NCBI GenBank assembly: GCA_029265905.1
Contig: JAJUGR010000001.1
Span: 48,118 to 112,117, forward strand
From: Sporomusaceae bacterium
GTDB taxonomy: Bacteria > Bacillota > Negativicutes > Acidaminococcales > JAJUGR01
Length of the DNA: 64,000 nt
Direction: 5' to 3'
The stretch's first letter is position 1. Each line of letters starts with the position of its first letter. Both the position numbers and the translations under genes were made by a program. The notes beneath the pieces were generated by a model. It was not told the DNA's origin, made no database searches, and was given only the letters and a program-made list of their open reading frames with translations. Shown piece after piece: positions 15,918 to 23,661 of this stretch.

Positions 15918-18371
15918 TCAAATAAATAGGTTGACGTTGGAATCCTCTGCTTCACCAAGATAGTAGCCGACGCCGCCGATTTTCACGCCGTCGATGAGTT
16001 CCTCTTTGCGCAGCCCCATGACGTCCATGGTCATCTGGCAGGCGACGATTTCAATGCCCGCTTTTTGCGCCGCAGCGATCAACTCCTCCAGGGAGGCGAT
16101 GTTTTTATCCTTCATCACCTGGCGCATCATCTGCGTTCCCAGGCCGAGCATGTTCATTTTGCTCAGCTTGAGTTCGGCCGCGCCTCGCGGCAACATCCAG
16201 CCGAACATCTTGTCGACCAGGCTTTTTTCCACCGGGACAGCCTCCGGCTTGCGCAAGATGCTCAGGCCCCAGAAGGTGAAGAACATGGTTACTTTTTTGC
16301 CCATGGCCGCCGCGCCATTGGCGATGATGAAGGAGGCGATCGCTTTGTCCAGGTCGCCGCTGAATACGACGATCGTTTTATTGTCTTTGCCGCCCGCCGG
16401 CGCAGGCATTTGCGCGGTTTCGCCCAGGGACTTTTTCTCAATGCGCGCAACGATTAGTTTGTTTTCCTTTTTCACGTCGAGCAGGTTGTTGCCGGTCCGC
16501 TGGCACCAAGCGCGGATGTCGGCAAAAAAGCCGGGGTCGGAAGCAGTTACCTCCAGCACCTGCCCCTCGTTCATTTCGTCCATGGCGGCTTTTACCTGCA
16601 TCAGGGGTCCGGGGCAGGCAAGGCCGGCCGCGTTGAGCGTGCGGTCGGCGCCTTTGCTGACATGGGCCTGCCGCATGACCTGGGTTTCCGAATCAAGCTC
16701 CATGCCGCACGGCGCCGCCGGCAGCTTGGCCAGTTGCGGCGCGGCGGATTTGTAGCCGCCGGTCATGTTTTTGACGCGGAAGCCGTGTTGGCTGAGGATG
16801 CGCGAGGCGATGTAGCCGCGCAGGCCGACCTGGCAGTAGGCCAGGATCAGTTTTTCTTTGTTCAGTTCCGACAGGCGCCGGCGAAGCTCGTCGACGGGGA
16901 TGTTGAGCGCGCCGGGCAGGTGCCCGTTGGCAAATTCGGCTTCCGTCCGTACGTCAAGCAAAATCGAGTCGTTGCGATCAAAAGAGGCCAGTTGTTCATA
17001 GGTGAAAACGTCGGTCTTGCCGGAAAGGATGTTTTCCGCGACGAAGCCGGCCATGTTGACCGGATCCTTAGCGGAGGAGTAGGGCGGCGCATAGGCGAGC
17101 TCCAGCTCCGTCAGGTCGGACACCTTCCCCTTCAGGCGCATGACGGTGGCGATGACGTCCATGCGCTTGTCGACGCCGTCGAGGCCGATCGCCTGTGCGC
17201 CGAGGATGCGCCCCGTCTCGTCAAACAGGAGCTTTAGCGACATGGGCAGGGCGCCGGGATAGTAGCTGGCATGAGAGTTGGGATGCACGATCGCCACCCG
17301 GTAGGGGGTGCCGAGGCGTTGCAGCGTGCGTTCGTTATTGCCGGTCGCCGCTGCGGTCAGGGAGAACACTTTCAGGATCGAAGTGCCCTGGCTGCCGTTG
17401 AAGCGGCTGGCGAGGCCGGCGATGTTGTCGGCGGCGATCCGCCCCTGCTTGTTGGCCGGACCGGCCAGGGGGATCGCCGCCGGCTGGCCGCTGACGAAGT
17501 CGACAACCTCGATTGCGTCGCCGACGGCGTAAATGCCCGGCTGGGATGTTTCCAGGCGTTCGTTGACGACGATATGCCCTTTGGGGCCGAGCGTGATGCC
17601 GCTGCCGGACAAAAAGCCTGTTTCCGGCGCCACGCCGATCGCCAAAATTACCAGGTCGGCGCTGATCGCCGCGCCGCTTTGCAGGGTTACGGTTATGCCG
17701 TCAGGCTGGTCTTGAAAACCGGCGACGCCGTCGCCTAAATACAACTGCACGCCGTTTTCGCGCAGTTCGCGTTCCGCCAAAACAGCCATGTCGCCGTCAA
17801 ACGGCGGCAGGATGTGCGGCGCCGCTTCAACCAGCGTCACGGCCAGGCCGCGCTCTTTTAAATTCTCCGCCATCTCCACGCCGATAAAGCCGCCGCCGAT
17901 GACGACGGCCCGGCGGCTATTTTCCTGATCGACAAACGCCTTGATGCGGTCCGTGTCGGGAATGTTGCGCAGGGTGAAGACGCGGCTGCTGCCGATGCCG
18001 GGCAAATCAGGCCGGATTGGCTTGGCGCCCGGCGACAGGACTAAGTAATCATAGCTTTCTTCATAGACGCCGCGGTCTTTACTGCTGATCGTGATCGTTT
18101 TTTTGTCCGGGTGCACGGCCGTAACTTCGCTATGGACGCGGACGTCGATCGCGAAGCGGGCCTGCATCGCCTCCGGCGTCTGCACCAGCAGCTTGTCGCG
18201 CTCTTGGATGGTTTCGCCGATGTAATAGGGGAGGCCGCAATTGGCGAACGAAATATGTTCGTCCCGCTCCAAAAGGATAATTTCCGCTTGTTCGTCCAGG
18301 CGGCGCAGCCTGGCTGCCGCCGAGGCGCCGCCGGCGACGCCGCCGACAATAACGACTTTTTTCTTTGTCAT
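15918..18371 (-). CDS. CoA-disulfide reductase-like flavoprotein fused to rhodanese, TusA and DsrE2
   Basis: An 817-residue cytoplasmic protein with four sulfur-handling modules in order. Residues 1-445: FAD/NAD(P)H disulfide oxidoreductase (VVIVGGVAGGASAAARLRR; redox cysteine in SFANCGLPYYIG). About 455-545: rhodanese domain, active cysteine in YCQVGLRGY. About 570-640: TusA domain with its CPGP motif. About 660-817: DsrE2-like domain with a cysteine in VACQMTMDVMG. Together it can reduce CoA-persulfide or polysulfide and pass sulfane sulfur between cysteines. It lies 4 nt downstream of an ArsR-family gene on the same strand. The physiological donor (polysulfide, elemental sulfur, CoA persulfide) is not determined by sequence. 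Confidence 0.9.
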   Translation of the reverse strand: MTKKKVVIVGGVAGGASAAARLRRLDEQAEIILLERDEHISFANCGLPYYIGETIQERDKLLVQTPEAMQARFAIDVRVHSEVTAVHPDKKTITISSKDRGVYEESYDYLVLSPGAKPIRPDLPGIGSSRVFTLRNIPDTDRIKAFVDQENSRRAVVIGGGFIGVEMAENLKERGLAVTLVEAAPHILPPFDGDMAVLAERELRENGVQLYLGDGVAGFQDQPDGITVTLQSGAAISADLVILAIGVAPETGFLSGSGITLGPKGHIVVNERLETSQPGIYAVGDAIEVVDFVSGQPAAIPLAGPANKQGRIAADNIAGLASRFNGSQGTSILKVFSLTAAATGNNERTLQRLGTPYRVAIVHPNSHASYYPGALPMSLKLLFDETGRILGAQAIGLDGVDKRMDVIATVMRLKGKVSDLTELELAYAPPYSSAKDPVNMAGFVAENILSGKTDVFTYEQLASFDRNDSILLDVRTEAEFANGHLPGALNIPVDELRRRLSELNKEKLILAYCQVGLRGYIASRILSQHGFRVKNMTGGYKSAAPQLAKLPAAPCGMELDSETQVMRQAHVSKGADRTLNAAGLACPGPLMQVKAAMDEMNEGQVLEVTASDPGFFADIRAWCQRTGNNLLDVKKENKLIVARIEKKSLGETAQMPAPAGGKDNKTIVVFSGDLDKAIASFIIANGAAAMGKKVTMFFTFWGLSILRKPEAVPVEKSLVDKMFGWMLPRGAAELKLSKMNMLGLGTQMMRQVMKDKNIASLEELIAAAQKAGIEIVACQMTMDVMGLRKEELIDGVKIGGVGYYLGEAEDSNVNLFI

Positions 18372-18375
18372 CTGT

Positions 18376-18669
18376 TTAGCCCTCTTTCTCTTGTGAAAAT
18401 AGGATGCGCATCAGTTCCACAACGCGCGTGTCGCAAACGCGGTAGTTGATTTCCAGACCGCTGCGTGTTCCGGCGATGATGCCCGCCGCCCGCAGCTTTT
18501 GCAGGTGCTGGGAGATGGTCGACTGCGGCGCGTCAAGGCAGGTCTGCATGTGGCTGACATTGCAGCCGTCCTTTTCAATCAGCCCCCGCACGATGCACAG
18601 CCGCACCGGGTGGGCCAGCGCCTTGAGCAGTTCCGCCCGTTCGGCGAAGGCTTGTTTGTCTATCTCCAT
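18376..18669 (-). CDS. ArsR/SmtB-family repressor
   Basis: A 97-residue winged-helix ArsR-family regulator (LLKALAHPVRLCIVRGL; recognition region DAPQSTISQHLQKLRAAGII). Cysteines occur at residues 25, 36, 44 and 79. The classical arsenic CVC triad is not seen, so a thiol-based sulfur sensor of the BigR/SqrR sort is a reasonable alternative, which would fit its downstream sulfur flavoprotein. ATG 18669 follows AAGGAGCGCG. Probably autorepresses through the inverted repeat at 18692-18706. Confidence 0.85.
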   Translation of the reverse strand: MEIDKQAFAERAELLKALAHPVRLCIVRGLIEKDGCNVSHMQTCLDAPQSTISQHLQKLRAAGIIAGTRSGLEINYRVCDTRVVELMRILFSQEKEG

Positions 18670-18691
18670 GGTCGCGCTCCTTATCAATATA

Positions 18692-18706
18692 TTCGTATAT
18701 TACGAT
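18692..18706. promoter_or_regulatory. Candidate ArsR-type operator
   Basis: Inverted repeat TCGTA (18693-18697), TAT, TACGA (18701-18705) in an AT-rich stretch, about 23 bp upstream of the repressor start and in the divergent region shared with the ThiT gene. Confidence 0.5.
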
Positions 18707-18795
18707 TTAATAATATAGTCTGCCGCCAGGAAAGTCAAGCCACACTATTCGGCCTCTTGCCTGACCTTCGGTTGAAAAAGACGCGGGAAAAGATT

Positions 18796-19485
18796 ATGAT
18801 GAAAGTGAACAGAAAGTCAAATGGAGCAAGAGGTTTTTTGACGATGGGTATATTGTTGGCAAATCCGGCGAGCCTGGCCTTGTTGGCGGCAGTTTTTATT
18901 GTTGTCGCAGTGTTGTTTCGCATCAGACGCATTCCGCTGCGGACGAGGCTGATGACGCATGTCGGTTTGGCGGTCGCTTTGGCGGCGGTGTTGCACATGG
19001 TCCGCCTGTATCAAATGCCGCAGGGAGGCAGCATTACGCTGGGGTCTATGCTGCCATTGCTGCTGGTGGGGCTGTGGCATGGGCCGGAGGCGGGTTTTCT
19101 GGCGGGGTTTTTATTCGGCACTGTCAACCTGATACAGGGGCCGTATATTTTGCATCCGGCGCAGGTTCTCTTTGACTACCCCCTGCCGTTCATGGCGCTT
19201 GGCTTGGCGGGCTACTTTCCCACCCGTCCTTGGTTTGGTGCTGCAGTTGGCGTGACGGGACGGTTTTTGTGCCATTATATTTCAGGGGTCGTCTTTTTTG
19301 CCAGCTATGCGCCTCCCGGGATATCGCCCTATTGGTATTCGCTTGTGTTCAATGCGACTTATCTGGTTCCGGAACTCGTGATTTGCCTGGCCGTTTTAAG
19401 GGCGCTGCCTATAGAACGCATCAAATCGGCAAAAAACGGAAAAGATTTTCAACATGAAAAAGGAGGCAACATCCATGAAAATTGA
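18796..19485 (+). CDS. thiT: ThiT-like thiamine ECF S component
   Basis: A 229-residue membrane protein resembling ThiT, the thiamine-specific S component of ECF importers. Diagnostic stretches are MPQGGSITLGSMLPLLLVGL, GFLAGFLFGTVNLIQGPYIL and the ligand-region GRFLCHYISGVVFFASYAP. An additional N-terminal helix (residues about 20-40) precedes the ThiT core. Start uncertain: ATG 18796 has only a weak site (GGGAAAAG); ATG 18844 after AAGAGG is an alternative. I see no TPP riboswitch upstream. No ATPase/T genes adjoin, so it would share an ECF module elsewhere. Confidence 0.8.
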   Translation: MMKVNRKSNGARGFLTMGILLANPASLALLAAVFIVVAVLFRIRRIPLRTRLMTHVGLAVALAAVLHMVRLYQMPQGGSITLGSMLPLLLVGLWHGPEAGFLAGFLFGTVNLIQGPYILHPAQVLFDYPLPFMALGLAGYFPTRPWFGAAVGVTGRFLCHYISGVVFFASYAPPGISPYWYSLVFNATYLVPELVICLAVLRALPIERIKSAKNGKDFQHEKGGNIHEN

Positions 19486-19705
19486 AATTTTAGGCGGCGG
19501 CTGCGACAAATGTGCTACTTTGTACAAGGCGGCCCAGCAAGCCGCGGCTGAACTCGGCCTGGACGCAGAGTTCGCCAAGGTCGAGGACTTTGCGGAAATC
19601 ATGAAGTACGGCGTGATGACTACGCCGGCGCTGGTCGTGGACGGCAAAGTCAAGGTTGCCGGCAAGGTGCCGGGCAAAGAGGAAATCAAAGCCCTGTTGA
19701 AGTGA
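19475..19705 (+). CDS. Small redox thioredoxin-fold protein (CDKC)
   Basis: A 76-residue protein of the small archaeal/bacterial thioredoxin family (MTH895/TM0996 type). The CxxC motif is GGGCDKCATLY (Cys near residues 10 and 13) and the cis-proline region is VMTTPALVVDGKV. It should act as a cytoplasmic disulfide or persulfide reductant. ATG 19475 follows AAGGAGG and overlaps the ThiT-like gene by 11 nt, so the two are co-translated. Relatives are often found beside arsenic or sulfur genes, matching the ACR3 gene downstream. Confidence 0.85.
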   Translation: MKIEILGGGCDKCATLYKAAQQAAAELGLDAEFAKVEDFAEIMKYGVMTTPALVVDGKVKVAGKVPGKEEIKALLK

Positions 19706-19753
19706 TAGTGGGCGAAAAAGGCGGCTTTGCTGCGACCATATTTGTTTTCGATG

Positions 19754-19798
19754 ACGGCGGCAGGCTGCACATAGGGCAGTTTGCCGTTGCCTTTTTTT
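19754..19798 (+). terminator. Probable terminator before the ACR3 gene
   Basis: ACGGC (19754-19758) with GCCGT (19783-19787) and inner CTGC/GCAG, then TGCCTTTTTTT. The stem is interrupted, so strength is uncertain. Confidence 0.55.
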
Positions 19799-19849
19799 GT
19801 CGACCGAGGCATATATTATCATAGCGATTGCGTCCGGAGGTGCATGCAA

Positions 19850-20896
19850 ATGGGGGCAAAGCGATTATCCTGGCTGGATCAGTATCTGACCTTGTGGATT
19901 TTTCTGGCGATGGCGCTGGGGGTGGGGCTGGGCTATTTCTTCCCCGGCATGGCAGCCTGGCTGGACAGCTTGTCGGTCGGGACGACTTCCATTCCGATCG
20001 CGGCCGGCTTAATTGTGATGATGTATCCGCCTTTGGCCAAAGTCAAGTATGAGGAGCTCGGCCAGGCGTTTAAGAACGGCAAGGTGATGGCTTTGTCCAT
20101 TGTGCAGAATTGGGTCATAGGGCCGGTCTTGATGTTCAGCCTGGCGGTCGCCTTTTTGGCCGACAAGCCGGATTATATGGTCGGCCTGATTTTGATCGGC
20201 CTGGCCCGGTGCATCGCCATGGTCATCGTCTGGAACTCGTTGGCCGACGGCGATGCTGAGTATGCGGCGGCGTTGGTGGCGATGAATTCGCTGTTCCAAT
20301 TGGTGCTGTACTCGGTGCTGGCGTATTTCTACATCACCGTGCTGCCAGGCTTGATCGGCTTGACCGGCATGGCAGTGTCCATTTCGATGCGGGAAGTTGC
20401 GGTTGGCGTGGCCGTTTATTTAGGGATTCCTTTTTTGGCCGGCTATCTGACCAGAAGAATCCTGCTGCCGCTGAAAGGGCGGGTTTGGTACGAAGGAACC
20501 TTTGTTCCGGCGATCAGTCCCTTGGCGCTTCTTGCCCTGCTGTTTACGATCGTCATGATGTTTTCGCTCAAGGGCAGCACGATTGTGATGCTGCCGTTTG
20601 ACGTGGTGCGGATTGCCGTTCCGCTGGTCCTTTATTTCGGCATGATGTTCGCCGTGTCGTTTTTGCTGAGCTGGCGCATGGGCGTCACTTACGAGCAGTC
20701 GGTTACGCTTGCCTTTACGGCGGCGAGCAATAATTTTGAGCTGGCGATCGCCGTCGCTGTATCTGTCTTTGGCATCAATTCCGGACAGGCCTTTGCCGCC
20801 GTCATTGGACCGCTGATTGAGGTGCCGGTGATGATTGCGCTGGTCAATGTGGCCTTGTATTTGAAGCGGTTTTTCTACCCGAGCCGCTGCCTTTAG
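19850..20896 (+). CDS. ACR3-type arsenite exporter
   Basis: A 348-residue, ten-helix member of the ACR3 (BASS-related) family, which extrudes As(OH)3 from the cytoplasm. The N-terminal [20 protein letters not shown] and the conserved cysteine region [13 protein letters not shown] are characteristic. ATG 19850 lies 9 nt after GGAGG; ATG 19844 is also in frame but too close. Upstream are a thioredoxin-like protein and, divergently, an ArsR regulator, which could form a loose arsenic-responsive group, although a terminator separates it from the first. Confidence 0.92.
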   Translation: MGAKRLSWLDQYLTLWIFLAMALGVGLGYFFPGMAAWLDSLSVGTTSIPIAAGLIVMMYPPLAKVKYEELGQAFKNGKVMALSIVQNWVIGPVLMFSLAVAFLADKPDYMVGLILIGLARCIAMVIVWNSLADGDAEYAAALVAMNSLFQLVLYSVLAYFYITVLPGLIGLTGMAVSISMREVAVGVAVYLGIPFLAGYLTRRILLPLKGRVWYEGTFVPAISPLALLALLFTIVMMFSLKGSTIVMLPFDVVRIAVPLVLYFGMMFAVSFLLSWRMGVTYEQSVTLAFTAASNNFELAIAVAVSVFGINSGQAFAAVIGPLIEVPVMIALVNVALYLKRFFYPSRCL

Positions 20897-21000
20897 CAGG
20901 CTGTTTTGCACAAGATAGGCACAAAAAGCAGGGTTTCTGTGGAAAGCCGGCGAAAAGTTATGCACACGAATTGCTTATCTTGCTAAATGGGGGCGAAGGC

Positions 21001-21771
21001 ATGCTAACGATTTTTCAGATCAAAACGGAGCTCACCCGGTTTATCGAAATGACGCCCAAAAACCATGTTGATAAGCTCGCGCTCTACGATGCGCCGCTGG
21101 TGGCAGTCGCGGCGGCCGACGATCCGCTGTTTGCGCGGATGCAGCAGCCGGATGCGGTCGGGGCCGGTCATTGGCTGCCGTCGGACTGGCTGCCGGGCGC
21201 CCGCTCGATTGTCAGCTATTTTTTGCCCTTTTCCGCCGCCGTGCGGCAGGCTAACCGGGCGGCCGGCATGCCGGCGCGCGAGTGGATGATCGGCCGCTAC
21301 GAAGGCGAGCAGTGCAACGCTGCGCTGCGGGCGCACATGGTGGCTTGGTTCAACGCCCACGGCGCACAGGCGGTCGCGCCCAGTTCCGATCCGCGCCTGA
21401 CGGTAGTAGATCGGCGCAGCAACTGGTCTGAGCGGCATGTCGCGCATATTGCCGGCTTGGGCACGTTCAGCCTGAGCCGCTCACTGATTACCCAGCAAGG
21501 CTCGGCCGGCCGTTTGGGCAGCTTCGTCCTCGACCTGCCGCTGGAAGCGACGTCGCGCGCCTACTCGTCGCGCGAGGAATACTGCAGCCATTGCGGGGCG
21601 TGCATTTACCGCTGTCCGCCTTTGGCCATCACGGAGCAGGGCAAGGACAACGCCGTTTGCGCCGGCTATTTGGATCGGGTGCTGGCGCGCTTTCAGCCGC
21701 GCTACGGCTGCGGCAAGTGCCAGACCGGCGTGCCGTGCGAGGCGCAGATTCCCGTCAAACGTGAGGATTGA
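21001..21771 (+). CDS. 4Fe-4S protein, epoxyqueuosine reductase-like
   Basis: A 256-residue iron-sulfur protein related to the QueG epoxyqueuosine reductase family but about 100 residues shorter than QueG. A ferredoxin-type cluster motif CSHCGACIYRCP lies near residue 200, and a second cysteine set follows (YGCGKCQTGVPCE). ATG 21001 follows GGGGGCGAAGG. Because the tRNA-binding C-terminal HEAT-like part of QueG is missing, a different reductive role is plausible, and I do not assign QueG function. Confidence 0.7.
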   Translation: MLTIFQIKTELTRFIEMTPKNHVDKLALYDAPLVAVAAADDPLFARMQQPDAVGAGHWLPSDWLPGARSIVSYFLPFSAAVRQANRAAGMPAREWMIGRYEGEQCNAALRAHMVAWFNAHGAQAVAPSSDPRLTVVDRRSNWSERHVAHIAGLGTFSLSRSLITQQGSAGRLGSFVLDLPLEATSRAYSSREEYCSHCGACIYRCPPLAITEQGKDNAVCAGYLDRVLARFQPRYGCGKCQTGVPCEAQIPVKRED

Positions 21772-21850
21772 ACAAGAAAGCCGCCCGCAGATAAGGTTAG
21801 GCGTGCCTGGCGGGCTGTCGCCGCGAATGGAACGGATTGAGGCATAACAA

Positions 21851-21891
21851 AAGGGCTGTGAGAACCGCTTGCTCGGTTTCCCACAGCCCTT
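21851..21891. terminator. Strong bidirectional terminator
   Basis: AAGGGCTGTG (21851-21860) pairs with CACAGCCCTT (21882-21891), with AACCG/CGGTT inside. On the minus strand it is followed by a T-rich run and ends the anti-sigma gene; it also faces the Fe-S protein gene. Confidence 0.85.
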
Positions 21892-21902
21892 CGTTATGGC
21901 CT

Positions 21903-22892
21903 TTATTGCTTTTCGCCCGGCTTCAGCGTATCGGCCAAGGCTAGAAGATCCGCCGCGCTGCGGAAACCTTCCAGCGTGACCTGCTGGCCGCCGGCGGCGA
22001 GCGTGACGCTGGTGCGGCCCGTCGCCGGATCGGTTTTCACTTGCCTTGCTGCTGACGCTGCGCCGCTTTTCAGCGGCGATTGGGTCAGGATGAGCTCCGC
22101 TTTGGTGTCGGGATAAAATACCTGCTTGATCTGGCCGCTAAGTCTGTCCTTAGTCACGGTCGCGGGCGTGTGGCCCGGCAAGGTGAGCGGAGCGGGGACG
22201 GCTACCGGCTCATCCAGTTCAAGGCGCATCATTTTAGGAAAGGAGGCGCCTTTGTTTTCCGCCAGCACGCTTCGCTCGCCGGAGGCGGTTGTCGGTCGCT
22301 TTGCGGCGGGCGGGGCGGCGGCTTCCGCTTTTTCGGGCGGATTGACCGCAACCGCGGCGTTGGGCGCCGATTGGACAGGGACAGATGGCGCAAGCGGGGC
22401 TTGTCGTTCGGCGGCGCGCGGTTGTTCCGCCACGGCCGCTGCTTTTTGGCTGGCGCTGGCCGGCGCGTTTTCTGTTGCGTTGGCAGGGGCTATTGCCACA
22501 GGCGCTGAGGCCAGCGGCTGGCTTTGTTCGGCGGTGATGCCAGCCGGCGCTTCGCCGTTTGGCATCACCGGCGCAGTCACCGGCGTCAGGCGCAGACCGA
22601 CAACCAGCATCACGGACGCGGCGGCGCCGAGCAAGCCGGAATAAAGCCAGGTGCGCGGCTTTTTGCGCGGCTGCGGCTGTTCGGCCAAAACCTGCGCAAT
22701 CGTTTCGTCCACCAAGTGTCGGGGCGGCGCGGCGGGCAGTTCGGCTTGCCGGATAAGGGACGCTACCTCGAGCAATTCCCTTGTTTCGTCCGTGTCGCCC
22801 TCAGGTGCTTTGCCGGCATTCAATTCGTCTAAAAACCGGGACAATACTTCTTGCTCCGGCGTTGGTTTGGTTGTCTCAGTCAAGGCATTCAC
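21903..22892 (-). CDS. Membrane anti-sigma factor
   Basis: About 329 residues. A cytoplasmic N-terminal part of about 80 residues (TPEQEVLSRFLDELNAG; RHLVDETIAQVLAEQ) would bind the sigma factor. A single membrane helix lies near 82-104 (WLYSGLLGAAASVMLVVGL), then a long Ala/Pro-rich periplasmic linker and a folded C-terminal domain (VFYPDTKAELILTQSP; TSVTLAAGGQQVTLEGF). The start is uncertain: GTG 22892 overlaps its own GGGAGG site, while TTG 22883 has better spacing. Either overlaps the sigma gene end, as usual for sigma/anti-sigma pairs. The sensed signal is unknown. Confidence 0.7.
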   Translation of the reverse strand: MNALTETTKPTPEQEVLSRFLDELNAGKAPEGDTDETRELLEVASLIRQAELPAAPPRHLVDETIAQVLAEQPQPRKKPRTWLYSGLLGAAASVMLVVGLRLTPVTAPVMPNGEAPAGITAEQSQPLASAPVAIAPANATENAPASASQKAAAVAEQPRAAERQAPLAPSVPVQSAPNAAVAVNPPEKAEAAAPPAAKRPTTASGERSVLAENKGASFPKMMRLELDEPVAVPAPLTLPGHTPATVTKDRLSGQIKQVFYPDTKAELILTQSPLKSGAASAARQVKTDPATGRTSVTLAAGGQQVTLEGFRSAADLLALADTLKPGEKQ

Positions 22893-23457
22893 CTCCCAGG
22901 CTCGGCTCGAGCAGACCTTGTTCGACCAGCAGCGTGCGGCAGTTTTTCAAGGCGCGCTGCTGGAGCATTTTTACCGCGGCCTCCGATTTGTTCAAGGCGG
23001 TGGCCGTTTCTTTGACCGACAGGCCAATAATGATGCGGTATTCAATCGTACGGCGCTGGTCCTCCGGCAACTGCTGGAGGACGCCGGCGATCAAAGCCCG
23101 TTCTTCGCTGCGCATCGCCTGCTTTTCCGGCGGTTCGTCGCCGGAGGCCAGGTGTGGATGGTCGGATAAGTCCGATAAGGCCGGCGCGCGCTGTTTTTTG
23201 CGCCACAGATCGGTGATGATGTTGGCGGCGATCCGGTTCAGGTAAGCCTGAAACGAGGCCTCCGTCTGTTCGTACTTGGCCAGCGACCGCAGCACGCGCA
23301 AAAAGGTCTCCTGCGTGATTTCCTTTGCTTCTTCGGCATCGCCGGTTTTATAAAGAACGAAGCGGTATACTGGCTGCCAAAAAACGCCGACCAACGCGTT
23401 GAGCGCGTCGCGGTCCATCGTTTTGGCGCGTTCGATCAATTGTGCTTCATTTTGCAT
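22876..23457 (-). CDS. ECF-family RNA polymerase sigma factor
   Basis: A 193-residue extracytoplasmic-function sigma factor. Region 2 is seen in ALNALVGVFWQPVYRFVLYK and EAKEITQETFLRVLRSL, and region 4 in LQQLPEDQRRTIEYRII and GLSVKETATALNKSEAAVKM. I chose ATG 23457; a TTG five codons earlier is possible. It is followed by its membrane anti-sigma factor and lies divergent from a von Willebrand A protein gene, which is a candidate target. Confidence 0.9.
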   Translation of the reverse strand: MQNEAQLIERAKTMDRDALNALVGVFWQPVYRFVLYKTGDAEEAKEITQETFLRVLRSLAKYEQTEASFQAYLNRIAANIITDLWRKKQRAPALSDLSDHPHLASGDEPPEKQAMRSEERALIAGVLQQLPEDQRRTIEYRIIIGLSVKETATALNKSEAAVKMLQQRALKNCRTLLVEQGLLEPSLGGECLD

Positions 23458-23661
23458 GCTGCCACCAACCAACGTTTAGCTTGGCCCCGCGCGCAGCGAG
23501 GCGTGATGTGCTCATTGTAGGCGGTAGCGGCGGCCGGCGTCAAGGAAAAGTGCGCTTCTATTTGTTATAACGAAAATAATCTGTAAAAGTAACCGTTACC
23601 TTTGGTCGCCGGCGTCGTTTTGATTGATAGACAGGCAAAAACGATGCAGGAGGCGATTAGA

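Noticed and set aside
18670..18843. TPP riboswitch upstream of the ThiT-like gene
   Set aside because: No CTGAGA...ACCCTTTGAACCTGA thi-box is present.
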